Below are positions 24,632 to 33,718 of a stretch of DNA of 64,000 bases, one piece after another (positions within the stretch are counted from its first letter, which is position 1; each line of letters opens with the position of its first letter). The position numbers and the translations under genes were made by a program. A model generated the notes under the pieces. It searched no databases. It was not told the origin of the DNA and was given only the letters and a program-made list of their open reading frames with translations. Source of the stretch: Bacteroidales bacterium (GTDB lineage: Bacteria > Bacteroidota > Bacteroidia > Bacteroidales > F082); assembly GCA_016281295.1 (NCBI GenBank), contig JAEEII010000066.1:1-64000 (forward strand), given 5' to 3'.

Positions 24632-25279
24632 ATGGCACTGAACAACCTTTTCACCAAGGGAACACGCGACAAGCACTTCTTCCCTATTTACATCAAGCAG
24701 GCCGAGACTGCTCAGATCGCGGCCAAATACCTTCAAGAATTAGTGAAATCAGAAGACCCCGAGGAGCGCAAACTGCTCACCCGCATGATCAAGAAACAAG
24801 AGACCACGGGCGACGAGTTGCAACGTGACTTTTATATGGAGCTCAACAGCGCCTTCGTCACGCCTTTCGAACGGGAGGACATGAACGACCTCGCCATGTC
24901 ACTCGACCGTTTCCTCGACTTCATCAACCACTCGGCCAAGACCATCCTGATGTACCACCCCAAACGCATCGACAAGCAGATCAAGGAGATCGTCGATAAC
25001 ATCGTGGAGGACTCCTCCCTGATGATCGAGCTGTTCACCAACCTCGAAGACTTCAACAGCAGGCTTCAAGAGGTGACCGAGCTGTGTCAGAAGATCACCC
25101 ATATCGAGCATGTGGTCGATGACATCTATGGCGACTACATCTCCTACCTGTTCAGCAACGAGAAAGACGAGATCGAGTTGCTGAAATACAAAGAGATCTC
25201 GCAAGTGGTGGAAGACACCACCGACCGCGCCAAGGACGTGGCCGACACCGTGAAATGTCTGATTATAAAACAATCGTGA
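24632..25279 (+). CDS. DUF47 family (PhoU-like) phosphate-transport accessory protein, first copy
   Basis: A 215-residue all-helical cytosolic protein of the DUF47/PhoU-like family, usually encoded next to PiT transporters and thought to regulate them. Conserved features are LLTRMIKKQETTGDEL, AFVTPFEREDMNDLAMSLD and ITHIEHVVDDIYGDYISYLF. Its TGA overlaps the ATG of the PiT gene (TGATG at 25277-25281), so translation is coupled. A second paralogue (26351-27004) follows the transporter gene. Confidence 0.9.
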   Translation: MALNNLFTKGTRDKHFFPIYIKQAETAQIAAKYLQELVKSEDPEERKLLTRMIKKQETTGDELQRDFYMELNSAFVTPFEREDMNDLAMSLDRFLDFINHSAKTILMYHPKRIDKQIKEIVDNIVEDSSLMIELFTNLEDFNSRLQEVTELCQKITHIEHVVDDIYGDYISYLFSNEKDEIELLKYKEISQVVEDTTDRAKDVADTVKCLIIKQS

Positions 25280-26349
25280 TGAACCTCCTTACCATAGCCA
25301 TCATCCTCTCGATCCTTCTGGCTTTCGTCTTCACCTTCCTCAACGGCATGAACGACGCGGCCAACTCGATATCGACCATCATCGCCACCAAGGTGATGAC
25401 CCCGATCCAAGCCATCATCTGGGCCTCGTTTTGGGAGTTCACCGCGTTTATCATCATCCGTGTGGTACTCAACCAGCAGTTCGCGGTGGGTAACACCATG
25501 GCCAACTTCGCCGACCAGTCGGTGATCAACCCTTACCTCATCCTCTCGGCGCTCATCGGCGCGGCCATCTGGGTGGCCATCTGCACCAAGAGCGGCATGC
25601 CCATCTCCACCTCGCACGCCCTCATCGGCGGCATCATCGGCGCGGCCTGGTTCGTCAACGGCAACGAGGTGCTGCACGCCAAGCCCATCATCTTGACGCT
25701 GGCGTTCATCGTGTTATCGCCTTTAATCGGACTCTTCCTCGGCTTCCTGCTGGAATGTCTGTTACTTAAAATCTGCAAGAACAAGGCTCGCAAGAAGGTA
25801 GAGAAAGCCTTCAAGGGCTTGCAATACTGCTCCACTGCGCTGTTCTGCATCGGCCATGGCTCCAACGACGCGCCCAAGACCATGGGTATCATCGCCGTTC
25901 TGATGGCCAGCGTATTCGCCACCCCGGGTGTGGGACAAGGCATGCAGGACTTCATCTCGGTGTTCTACGACCACAGCCAGGGATTCCACATCCCCGACAC
26001 CTTAGCTATTATCTGTTACATCATCATGTCGCTCGGCATCCTCATCGGAGGCTGGGGCGTCATCAAGACCATGGGCGGCGGCCTCTCTAAGATCAACCCG
26101 ATCCGCGGTTTCTCTGCCGAGTTCGCCGGAGCCACCACCCTCATCGCCACTTCGTTCCTCGGCATCCCCGTCAGCACCACCCATACCATCACGGGCGGCG
26201 TCATCGGTGTGGGACTCACCGAAGGGGTGAAATCCGTCAAATGGGTCACCGCCAAACGCATCGTGTGGTCATGGATCCTCACCATCCCCGTGCCACTGGT
26301 GATCAGCGGCCTGCTCAACCTCTTGTTAAACCTCTGTTTCCCGCTGTGA
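25279..26349 (+). CDS. PiT-family inorganic phosphate transporter
   Basis: A 356-residue inner-membrane symporter with about ten hydrophobic segments. The two PiT signature repeats are FLNGMNDAANSISTIIATKV near the N-terminus and GHGSNDAPKTMGIIAVLM in the middle, each with the ND pair needed for phosphate transport. SGMPISTSHAL and GIPVSTTHTITGG are the paired STSH/STTH motifs. An in-frame ATG at 25255 would overlap the DUF47 gene further; the ATG at 25279, coupled to that gene's stop, begins directly with the first membrane segment and is chosen. Confidence 0.95.
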   Translation: MNLLTIAIILSILLAFVFTFLNGMNDAANSISTIIATKVMTPIQAIIWASFWEFTAFIIIRVVLNQQFAVGNTMANFADQSVINPYLILSALIGAAIWVAICTKSGMPISTSHALIGGIIGAAWFVNGNEVLHAKPIILTLAFIVLSPLIGLFLGFLLECLLLKICKNKARKKVEKAFKGLQYCSTALFCIGHGSNDAPKTMGIIAVLMASVFATPGVGQGMQDFISVFYDHSQGFHIPDTLAIICYIIMSLGILIGGWGVIKTMGGGLSKINPIRGFSAEFAGATTLIATSFLGIPVSTTHTITGGVIGVGLTEGVKSVKWVTAKRIVWSWILTIPVPLVISGLLNLLLNLCFPL

Positions 26350-26350
26350 T

Positions 26351-27004
26351 ATGAGCCTTAATTCTTTCTTCCAATATTTCGTCCCCAAAGAAGAACGTTT
26401 CTACCCGTTGTTCAGCCAGCAGGCCGACCACTTCGTGTCCGCCTCCACCGCCTTGCGCAAGATGATCCGGGCTAAAAACGAAAACGAGTCAGAAACCCTG
26501 AAAAAAGAAATCAAACGCTGCGAGACCAACGGTGACGAGGTGCTGAAACACATCTATGCCTTGCTCGGAAGCGCTGTGCTCACCCCCTTCGACCGTAGCG
26601 ACGTCCATGAACTCGCCGAACGCATCGACAACCTGCTCGACCGACTCGACGACTGCGGCAACATCCTATACACCAGAAAGTTCCATGAATTCGACAACGC
26701 TGTCATCTCCATGACTGACAACATCTACTTCGCTTGCCAAAGCCTTCAACAGATCATCGCCGAACTCCCCTACCTCAACAACGGCAAGGGACGCGAGATC
26801 GCCCGGATGTGCAACGAGGTGAAGACCATCGAACATGAATGTGACGAAATTTATGGAAACTACATCTCCGACTTGTTCAGCCAACCCCTAAACTTGGTGG
26901 AAGTCATCAAACGCAAAGACCTCATCCAAGTGCTTGAAAACACCGCCAACGCCACCAAATACATCTCCGACCGCATTCGGAGCCTCCAAGCAAAATCAAG
27001 TTAA
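26351..27004 (+). CDS. DUF47 family (PhoU-like) protein, second copy
   Basis: A 217-residue paralogue of the gene at 24632. It shares the same blocks: LKKEIKRCETNGDEVL, AVLTPFDRSDVHELAERID and VKTIEHECDEIYGNYISDLF. It starts one base after the PiT stop codon, so PiT is sandwiched between two regulators in one operon. The two copies are clearly diverged, more in the middle helices than at the ends, which argues against a very recent duplication. It is followed after 18 nt by pncB. Confidence 0.9.
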   Translation: MSLNSFFQYFVPKEERFYPLFSQQADHFVSASTALRKMIRAKNENESETLKKEIKRCETNGDEVLKHIYALLGSAVLTPFDRSDVHELAERIDNLLDRLDDCGNILYTRKFHEFDNAVISMTDNIYFACQSLQQIIAELPYLNNGKGREIARMCNEVKTIEHECDEIYGNYISDLFSQPLNLVEVIKRKDLIQVLENTANATKYISDRIRSLQAKSS

Positions 27005-27022
27005 AAACAAAAAAAACACATC

Positions 27023-28216
27023 ATGAGAAGGATTATCAACAGTCTGTTAGACAACGATTTATACACATTTAGCGTTTGCTACGCATATCTACAGAAGTTC
27101 CCGCGTGCCATGGGACAATACACTTTTGTAGATCGCAACAACACCGTCTATCCCAAAGGCTTCGCGGAGAAGCTAAGGGAACAGTTCGACAGCCTCGCCG
27201 ACCTGCGCATCACTGATGAAGAAACACGTTTCATGAAACGGAAATGCTATTACTTCCCTCTGTGGTTCTTCACCTTCCTGAAAGGTTTCCACCTGAGACC
27301 CTCCGAGGTCGAGGTGAGCCAAGACGAAGAAGGACATCTTCACATCATCGTCACAGGCCTGCTGTGGCGCACCGTATTCTGGGAGATGCCCATCCTGGCT
27401 ACCGTGTCCGAGCTTTCCCATGAATTGAAAGGCGAGTTTGAGCATTACGATGCGGAGAAAGAATACAAGAAATCGTACGACAAAGGCATCAGGTTGATTG
27501 GCAATGGCGTGAAATTCAGCGATTTCGGGACACGTCGCCGATTCTCATTCGAGCATCAGGACCTGGTAATCCGCTCTTTCATCGAGGCACAGAAACAATT
27601 CACCAAGACCTGTTTCGTGGGTACCAGCAACGTGCTGTTGGCCATGAAATACGACCTCACTCCTATCGGCACCATGAGTCACCAGTTCATCGAGACCTGC
27701 TCGCTCTACGGCTACAACGAGGCAAACTATCTCGCCATGGACTACTGGCAAGAGGTGTATGCAGGCAGCTTGGGTGTGTTTCTCTACGACACCTACACCC
27801 GCAAGGCCTTCTTCCAGAACTTCACCATGCTGCATGCCAAACTGTTCGACGGATTGCGTGTGGATAGCGGCGACAACTACGAGGCTTTGGAAGAGATTAT
27901 CAACAAATACAAGGAGTTAGGCATTGACCCCGCACAAAAGTCCATCATCTTCAGCAACGGTCTGAACGTCGATGAAGCGCTGGCTATCCACGAGGCGGTG
28001 AATGGAAGGATGCAGGACTCGTTCGGCATCGGCACCCATCTCACATGCGACATCGACAACGTGAAGGCCATGAACATCGTGGTGAAACTCACCGCAGCCA
28101 AGATCACGGAGAAACGTACTTGGAAGAAGGTGGTCAAGCTCAGCGACGACCTCGGAAAATATACAGGAGACCCCGAAGAAATCGAGATCTGCAAGAAGAC
28201 GCTGGAAATCAGTTAA
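27023..28216 (+). CDS. pncB: Nicotinate phosphoribosyltransferase
   Basis: A 397-residue NAD-salvage enzyme converting nicotinate and PRPP to nicotinate mononucleotide. Family motifs are LDNDLYTFSVCYAYL at the N-terminus, FGTRRRFSFEHQ, GTSNVLLAMKYDLTPIGTMSHQFIE (which includes the catalytic histidine region) and RVDSGDNYEALEEI for the phosphate-binding barrel. FSNGLNVDEAL and FGIGTHLTCD complete it. The length is normal. It is the last gene of the phosphate operon, 18 nt behind the second DUF47 gene. PRPP use links loosely to phosphate supply (inference). Confidence 0.95.
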   Translation: MRRIINSLLDNDLYTFSVCYAYLQKFPRAMGQYTFVDRNNTVYPKGFAEKLREQFDSLADLRITDEETRFMKRKCYYFPLWFFTFLKGFHLRPSEVEVSQDEEGHLHIIVTGLLWRTVFWEMPILATVSELSHELKGEFEHYDAEKEYKKSYDKGIRLIGNGVKFSDFGTRRRFSFEHQDLVIRSFIEAQKQFTKTCFVGTSNVLLAMKYDLTPIGTMSHQFIETCSLYGYNEANYLAMDYWQEVYAGSLGVFLYDTYTRKAFFQNFTMLHAKLFDGLRVDSGDNYEALEEIINKYKELGIDPAQKSIIFSNGLNVDEALAIHEAVNGRMQDSFGIGTHLTCDIDNVKAMNIVVKLTAAKITEKRTWKKVVKLSDDLGKYTGDPEEIEICKKTLEIS

Positions 28217-28238
28217 ACGGAGAACGGAAAATGGGGTT

Positions 28239-28260
28239 ACCCCGATAGGGGTTTTCTCTT
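28239..28260 (+). terminator. Possible terminator after pncB
   Basis: A 5-bp stem ACCCC/GGGGT (28239-28243 and 28248-28252) with loop GATA is followed by TTTCTCTT. It starts 22 nt after the pncB stop. The stem is short, so this is tentative. Confidence 0.5.
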
Positions 28261-28288
28261 GGCAGAAAGGGAATTAGGGACGAACCCT

Positions 28289-28311
28289 CCCCTCTCCACT
28301 ATGGAGAGGGG
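28289..28311. repeat. REP-like palindrome CCCCTCTCCA/TGGAGAGGGG
   Basis: A perfect 10-bp stem with a 3-nt loop, followed by TCGGGGGTGA. A second copy of the same type, with the same following sequence pattern, is at 49292-49325. Palindromes of this type are scattered through many bacterial genomes. Confidence 0.7.
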
Positions 28312-28328
28312 TCGGGGGTGAAGTAAGA

Positions 28329-30596
28329 TCAATTCCGGTAATCGCTGTAATAGACGCAATTAGAATACACCGTGGTGTAATAATCGGTTTGTTTGTAACG
28401 CTCAAACTCGTTCCACAAAGGATCGGAGACGGATTTCAAATACCTATTGCCTTCACGCTCTAAGTCTTGCTGGGCGTTCTTGGCTTGGGCAAAGACGATA
28501 TGGGCTTTCAGCTCATCGTCTTTGGCATACTTTTTGGCCTTCTCAAGATATTGCTCCGACAGATACAAGGTATTCAGATAAGTATCGTCATCTAAGCTGA
28601 ATTTGCTGTAACTAAAGCCGTTGTTGTTATCAAAGCGCAGATAATGACGATAATAGCCCGTCACACTGACATTATAGAAGAAGTTGGCCATCAGGTAATA
28701 GGCTTTGGCAGCGCGATCGCCATCCTTCTCCTCCCCTATAGCCTGGAGCCGCATCAACACATCCGTCACCTCAGCCTCGTTCATATTGTCGTGAATGAAA
28801 GAGAACTCATCGAGATAGTCCGCACGCATGATGTTCCTTTCCTTACCACTGTACCACACCTGGATATTATGCCCGAAGATACGCTTGGAAACCTTGAGAC
28901 GGGTCTGCTGGTCAAAGAGCGGTTTGGCGGCTTTGAGATTGCCTTCGGAGAGTCGCAGGACTCCCTTTACGTAGGCTATATAGCGGTTGAAATCCACCAT
29001 CTCCGCAGTTCCACGCATAGCTAGGTAACGTTCCAATGAAGTCTTGTCTTTCTTGTTCAAGAAGGACTGAATCTCATCCAGCAACTCTTCCCGAGGATTG
29101 TTTTCAATCTCAGTGAGATGTTGCGTCACCAAAAAAGATTTCGCGAATTCCTCCTGCAAAGTATAACGGTTTGTGAGCACTCGTTCAACAAAGGTCGGGT
29201 AAACAGAATTGAAAACATATTGATTCTCATACAAATCATAGCCCTTGGTAATCAAATCCTCATATTTCCCAAACAAGGTATTTTCAACCTCTGCAGTAAG
29301 ATTTGGCTGTTTACAGATGTCGATATAGGCCGTCAGGTTGCGCACCATCGTCATGTACAATTCATCTTTCGAGTTCACCTTAGCCAAGGCAGAAGAAGCC
29401 TTGTCGAAATCCTTGTTGAGGAAATGCAGGTAGGAAGAGGCCAGGTTCCAGAAGTTCTTTTCTGTGGCTTTGCCACATTGCTTGTCGCTGAGTGCCATAG
29501 TCTGGTTCAAGAAAGGTCTTAGTGTCTCCTCGTTGTCTTTGGAAATCATCGGATAACGAGGATCAGAAGTTTCAACATCATCGGTAAAATAGGCTGTCAA
29601 CAAGTTACGCTCCAGCATGTTGATGGCACGCACCATGAGCACCTTGGCTTGTATGGCATCGGGGTTATTCGCAATAATCTTCTCGATTTCGTTGACAGGA
29701 TTGTTGAAGTTGCTGTAGCCCATGAGGAGATAGATCTCGTTGCGTTCATTGTCGTCGGCGGCTCCTGCCACGAAGTCGGCGAAGGAAATCTCATTATCCC
29801 AGCCCATAGTCATGGAGGTGTAGGCCTGGGTCTTCAGGTCGGTAGAGTTGGCAAACACACGGACAAATTCGCGATTCGCTTGTTCGGTCTCCCCCATGCC
29901 GCGCAGCGCACCCGCTTTTTGGCTCAAGGCATAATAATACATCTCGGTATGCAAGTTCAGGGGCTCCACGTAAGTGTCGAACAGTTGGACGGCTTCTTCG
30001 AAGCGACGGGTATAATGTGCCAGGCGGACTAACTGGTAGCCATAACGCAACTTCAGCTCGGTGTCAGATTCAGCCTTCCAGCTTTTAGTAAGCACCGTCT
30101 TTACTTTATTATAATCCAAGTCGCCAGCATGATGCTCATAGTCATCGCTGAAATCCCAATAATCTATATTATTATCCTCTCCAGGGATGATGCGCATATA
30201 AGGCTCCAGATATTTTGAATAAGCCAAGTAAAGTAATGCTTGCTTATGTTTTTTAGCGAACTCAGGGGTGACAAACGACAGTTTGGGGTCGGAGGCCGTC
30301 TTGCCTTTGGTGATACTCTGAAGATCCTCACGTTTTGACTCAAACACCAGATAACGAGTGTCTTCATAGCTCAGACCGAGATAACGCTGCCATTCCTCAA
30401 TATTGCCATTACGCAAAATCTCATTGGTATAATAGCGATCGTAGGTCAACAAGAAAGGTTTGTAACGGGGGTCATTCATGATTTCCTGGGAGAAAAGATT
30501 AAAGAAATAATCATCCGCATCATACCATCCACAAGCGATGGTTCTTCCCATAAATGCCGTAAGCAATAAAACCAGTAAAAAAAATTTCCTAAACAT
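28329..30596 (-). CDS. Large exported helical-repeat protein of unknown function
   Basis: A 755-residue protein with signal peptide MFRKFFLLVLLLTAFMGRTIA followed by CGWYDADDYFFNLF. The rest is mostly alpha-helical with TPR-like pairs (for example LAHYTRRFEEAVQLFDTYVEPLNLHTEMYYYALSQKAGALRGMG, given here as the region near residues 210-260). It also contains many Tyr and Asn. No catalytic motif is seen. It follows the TIM-barrel-like lipoprotein gene after 12 nt on the same strand, so the two are probably co-transcribed from the box at 31615-31622. Both are exported, so they may act together at the envelope (inference). Function not recognised. Confidence 0.75.
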   Translation of the reverse strand: MFRKFFLLVLLLTAFMGRTIACGWYDADDYFFNLFSQEIMNDPRYKPFLLTYDRYYTNEILRNGNIEEWQRYLGLSYEDTRYLVFESKREDLQSITKGKTASDPKLSFVTPEFAKKHKQALLYLAYSKYLEPYMRIIPGEDNNIDYWDFSDDYEHHAGDLDYNKVKTVLTKSWKAESDTELKLRYGYQLVRLAHYTRRFEEAVQLFDTYVEPLNLHTEMYYYALSQKAGALRGMGETEQANREFVRVFANSTDLKTQAYTSMTMGWDNEISFADFVAGAADDNERNEIYLLMGYSNFNNPVNEIEKIIANNPDAIQAKVLMVRAINMLERNLLTAYFTDDVETSDPRYPMISKDNEETLRPFLNQTMALSDKQCGKATEKNFWNLASSYLHFLNKDFDKASSALAKVNSKDELYMTMVRNLTAYIDICKQPNLTAEVENTLFGKYEDLITKGYDLYENQYVFNSVYPTFVERVLTNRYTLQEEFAKSFLVTQHLTEIENNPREELLDEIQSFLNKKDKTSLERYLAMRGTAEMVDFNRYIAYVKGVLRLSEGNLKAAKPLFDQQTRLKVSKRIFGHNIQVWYSGKERNIMRADYLDEFSFIHDNMNEAEVTDVLMRLQAIGEEKDGDRAAKAYYLMANFFYNVSVTGYYRHYLRFDNNNGFSYSKFSLDDDTYLNTLYLSEQYLEKAKKYAKDDELKAHIVFAQAKNAQQDLEREGNRYLKSVSDPLWNEFERYKQTDYYTTVYSNCVYYSDYRN

Positions 30597-30608
30597 ATTG
30601 TTTTCTTT

Positions 30609-31610
30609 TTAATTTAACTCATCAATGGTAAATCGAGTCAGAAAACCCCGACTCAAGTGGAAATACACCCAACGGAAATCCCTTTTGATGGTGTGGTTGA
30701 GATAGTCTTTCGCTTCCAACAGAAGCTCAGGAGTAATAGCCTCAATCTTGATTTTAAATCCGCTGTTGATGTAGAGTCCTTGGCAAAAGCCATCCTCTTT
30801 CACTATATAAGTATTCTCGTCAATCTTCTCATACATAGGAGTTTGCAAGTCATCCTCGGTAAGTCCGTTGATCAATTTCACCTTTCCCAGATGGTTGGTG
30901 ACGACGCCCCAAGAATAGATAGGCAGAATCACATCAAAGGGAATCGGGTATTCGTTGATGTTAGAGGTATAGGCTTTCAGCAGTGCCATGTCGAGGATGG
31001 AGTTACGCGTCATGCCTTCGAGGGGGCTGGAGGTGGCATAGCACATCAGGCTACCTCTTTCAACAGGAGGCACGCCCGTCTTTTTACGGTCGCGGATTTG
31101 ATGAAGGCGCAAGGTGCAAGTGACTGCACATTGCGATTGTTCAGAGAGTTCCTTCAGAAATCGGAAATAAGCGTCACGGGTTCGTTCGGTCCAGTCGCAG
31201 TCGATTTGAATCTCATGGAATGTCACTTCAGCGGCTTGCATAAAGTGTTCGATGCCAGAGAAGACATTGGACGCCAGCTTCGACACCTCGTCATCGCTGA
31301 CGTAGGTCAAGAAGGTACGGTTGGTGATGAACACCACGGGAATCACTTCGATGTCTTGCGCGGGGAGCTTGTCTTGGTGAAAAGATTGAATTGACCCAAC
31401 AGGGATTGCTGTGCCATCTTCCAGATCCACATCGAAGAGGCGGAGAAACAGGCGTTGGCTCTTGAGTTGGGTAAAATACGCAGACTCAGTCTCCCCCACA
31501 TCATAATGCGATTTCCAATAATAGAAATCGACACCATGGCTACGCTGACACGCGCATGATAGTAGCATCATGAGCGCGCAAAACAAGGAAACTGACATCA
31601 TTCTGTTCAT
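30609..31610 (-). CDS. Exported lipoprotein, putative TIM-barrel hydrolase-like (DUF3142-like)
   Basis: A 333-residue lipoprotein: signal MNRMMSVSLFCALMMLLSC, with the lipobox cysteine near 19. After HGVDFYYWKSHYD come strand-loop patterns that recall the DUF3142 glycosyl-hydrolase-like barrel: LFLRLFDVDLEDG, EIQIDCDWTERTRDAYFRFLKEL, GSLMCYATS and DVILPIYSWGV. The acidic residues at strand ends could be catalytic, but this is not proven. The ATG at 31610 is chosen because it opens a clean lipoprotein signal and lies just after the -7 box. A longer frame from 31733 would overlap topB. Family assignment is tentative. Confidence 0.65.
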   Translation of the reverse strand: MNRMMSVSLFCALMMLLSCACQRSHGVDFYYWKSHYDVGETESAYFTQLKSQRLFLRLFDVDLEDGTAIPVGSIQSFHQDKLPAQDIEVIPVVFITNRTFLTYVSDDEVSKLASNVFSGIEHFMQAAEVTFHEIQIDCDWTERTRDAYFRFLKELSEQSQCAVTCTLRLHQIRDRKKTGVPPVERGSLMCYATSSPLEGMTRNSILDMALLKAYTSNINEYPIPFDVILPIYSWGVVTNHLGKVKLINGLTEDDLQTPMYEKIDENTYIVKEDGFCQGLYINSGFKIKIEAITPELLLEAKDYLNHTIKRDFRWVYFHLSRGFLTRFTIDELN

Positions 31611-31614
31611 TTCG

Positions 31615-31622
31615 CAAAAGTA
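31615..31622 (-). promoter_or_regulatory. -7 box (TACTTTTG) for the exported two-gene unit
   Basis: TAnnTTTG match on the minus strand, only five bases before the ATG at 31610, so a leaderless or very short-leader transcript is expected if it is used. Confidence 0.55.
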
Positions 31623-31636
31623 AGGATATTTTTCAA

Positions 31637-33679
31637 TCAAAACAACTGTCTCCACCCGCATCCATTCTTCCATTCGGAGCAGCCGTATGCTGTTTTGCCT
31701 TTGATAATGTGGCCTTTGCCGCATAAAGGACACGGTTTCCCCACCAAGGCATCAGAGTTGACAACGGCAGGAGCTGCCACGTTAACGGTTTCTTTCGCCT
31801 TTTTGGCTTTGGGAGCCGTAGTTTTCTTAGGAGCCGCTTTCTTCGGCTTTGGCTTCTCCTCCACCATCACGGTCACACGACGGTTGCTGTTGTCAAGCAT
31901 CACCTGGTTGACGATTTCGGTAACCATCTGTTTCAGTTCCTCCAAAAACTGCCTTGCATCATACTTATGCTGTTCAATTTCACGGAGTTTCTTTTCCCAA
32001 ATACCTGTCAGTTCAGCGCTTTTCAAAAGGTCTTCATGGATGAGGCCGATGAGCTCAATGCCTGTGGGTGTAGGCTCAAGGCTTTTACGCACCTTTTTAA
32101 TATAATTACGTTTGAACAGCGTCTCGATGATGGCAGCCCTGGTTGAAGGTCGGCCGATGCCATTCTCTTTCATGACCTCACGGAGGGAGTCGTCATCCAC
32201 CAGCTTTCCTGCCGTTTCCATGGCTCTCAGCAATGTAGCCTCGGTAAATGGCTTCGGCGGCTGAGTCCATTTCTCCGCAAGCTGAGGAACATGCGGCCCG
32301 TGTTCGCCTTTCACAAACACCGGCAATGTTCGCTCCTCCTCTTCTTCCTTCTGTCTCCCGTCTTCTGCCTTCTGACTTTTGTCTTCTGCCTTCTCAAAAC
32401 GAATCACCTCGCGCCAACCAGGAACAAGAATCTGCTTTCCGGAGGTCTTGAATTCCACTTCTTCCACTTTTCCTAATACCGTTGTGGTAGAGAACTGGCA
32501 ATCAGGATAGAACACCGCGATGAAATGGCGGCACACCTCGTCATAGACTTTCCCCTCGGCAAACGACAGGTTTTGCGGAACCACCCCTGTTGGGATGATG
32601 GCATGGTGATCCGTGACCTTGCTGTTGTCGAAGACTTTCTTGCTCTTAGGCAGCTTCTTTCCTGCCAGTGGCGCAGTCAAAGAAGCGTAGGGCGTGAGTT
32701 TTGAAAGGATGCCGGGACATTTCGGGTAGATGTCATCGCTCAGATAAGTGGTATCGACACGAGGATAGGTGGTGTATTTCTTCTCGTAGAGGCTTTGGAT
32801 GGTTTGCAGGGTTTGGTCGGCTGAGAAGCCATATTTCTTGTTGCATTCCACTTGCAAAGAAGTCAGGTCGTACAGTCGCGGCGGAGCTTCCGTTCCTTTT
32901 TTGGTAGAGATATCAGTTACCGTAAACTCCTTTCCTTGAACACTTTCCAAGTCTTTTTGTCCTTCCTCCACTGAGCCATATTTGCCTTTGGTAGCTGTGA
33001 AGGTAGTGTCGCGATAGATGGTGGAAAGCACCCAATAGGCTTCAGGCTTGAAGTTGACAATCTCATGATGACGGTTGACGATCAAAGCCAGCGTGGGAGT
33101 CTGCACCCGACCGATGGATAGCACCTGACGGTTCTGTCCGTATTTCAGGGTATAAAGACGGGTGGCATTCATCCCCAGGAGCCAGTCACCGATAGCACGT
33201 GAGAGTCCTGCTTCGTAAAGCGACTGATATTCAGACTGATCTTTCAGCGTCTTAAATCCCTCACGAATCGACTCTTCCGTCAATGAGGAAATCCACAGAC
33301 GCTGTACCGGGCAGGTTATCTTTGCCTTTTGCATCACCCAGCGTTGGATGAGCTCTCCTTCCTGACCGGCATCACCACAGTTGATGATACGTTCCGCATT
33401 TTGGAAGAGCGACTCGATGACTTTGAATTGCTTCTCCACCCCTTTGTCGGGTATCAGCTTGATGCCAAATCGAGGCGGTATCATCGGCAAGCGGGTCAAG
33501 GCCCAGGCCTTCCACTGGTCGGTGTAATCATGAGGTTCTTTCAAGGTGCAGAGGTGTCCGAAAGTCCATGTCACCTGGTAGCCGTTGCCCTCCATATAGC
33601 CGTCATGAGCCTGGTTGGCACCCAGCACTTTCGCGATGTCTCGCGCTACACTCGGCTTTTCAGCGATGCAAACAATCAT
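31637..33679 (-). CDS. topB: DNA topoisomerase III (type IA)
   Basis: A 680-residue enzyme that relaxes and decatenates DNA by single-strand passage. It has a Toprim domain with CIAEKPSVARDIAKVLGA and NCGDAGQEGELIQRW. GRVQTPTLALIVNRHHE lies in the central domain. The active-site tyrosine is Y305 in TTYPRVDTTYL. A lysine/alanine-rich linker (about 615-650) leads to one C4 zinc ribbon (CPLCGKGHIIKGKTAYGC) at the C-terminus. Residues about 428-447 are a Lys/Glu-rich insert with a 7-residue period, encoded by an in-frame heptamer array (32340-32395). It is probably a surface loop. Co-directional with the antiporter genes. Confidence 0.95.
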   Translation of the reverse strand: MIVCIAEKPSVARDIAKVLGANQAHDGYMEGNGYQVTWTFGHLCTLKEPHDYTDQWKAWALTRLPMIPPRFGIKLIPDKGVEKQFKVIESLFQNAERIINCGDAGQEGELIQRWVMQKAKITCPVQRLWISSLTEESIREGFKTLKDQSEYQSLYEAGLSRAIGDWLLGMNATRLYTLKYGQNRQVLSIGRVQTPTLALIVNRHHEIVNFKPEAYWVLSTIYRDTTFTATKGKYGSVEEGQKDLESVQGKEFTVTDISTKKGTEAPPRLYDLTSLQVECNKKYGFSADQTLQTIQSLYEKKYTTYPRVDTTYLSDDIYPKCPGILSKLTPYASLTAPLAGKKLPKSKKVFDNSKVTDHHAIIPTGVVPQNLSFAEGKVYDEVCRHFIAVFYPDCQFSTTTVLGKVEEVEFKTSGKQILVPGWREVIRFEKAEDKSQKAEDGRQKEEEEERTLPVFVKGEHGPHVPQLAEKWTQPPKPFTEATLLRAMETAGKLVDDDSLREVMKENGIGRPSTRAAIIETLFKRNYIKKVRKSLEPTPTGIELIGLIHEDLLKSAELTGIWEKKLREIEQHKYDARQFLEELKQMVTEIVNQVMLDNSNRRVTVMVEEKPKPKKAAPKKTTAPKAKKAKETVNVAAPAVVNSDALVGKPCPLCGKGHIIKGKTAYGCSEWKNGCGWRQLF
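32340..32395 (-). repeat. Heptamer array inside topB (CAGAAGA family, 8 units)
   Basis: Read on the coding strand: GAGAAGG, CAGAAGA, CAAAAGT, CAGAAGG, CAGAAGA, CGGGAGA, CAGAAGG, AAGAAGA. Three units equal seven codons, giving the 7-residue period EKAEDKS/QKAEDGR/QKEEEEE. The 20-nt segment at 32368-32387 matches 18 of 20 bases of the intergenic hairpin arm at 38343-38362. Confidence 0.85.
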
Positions 33680-33683
33680 GGGA

Positions 33684-33718
33684 GGTTAGAGGTTAGAGGT
33701 TAAAGGTTAGAGCTTAGG
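33684..33718. repeat. Heptamer array, GGTTAGA x5
   Basis: Units at 33684, 33691, 33698, 33705 and 33712 read GGTTAGA, GGTTAGA, GGTTAAA, GGTTAGA and GCTTAGG. The array spans the junction between topB (start 33679) and the upstream antiporter gene, whose stop TAA (33700-33702, minus strand) and last five codons are made of it. Confidence 0.9.

Noticed and set aside
28239..28260. Strong pncB terminator
   Set aside because: The stem is only 5 bp and the T-run is interrupted, so it is listed as tentative only.
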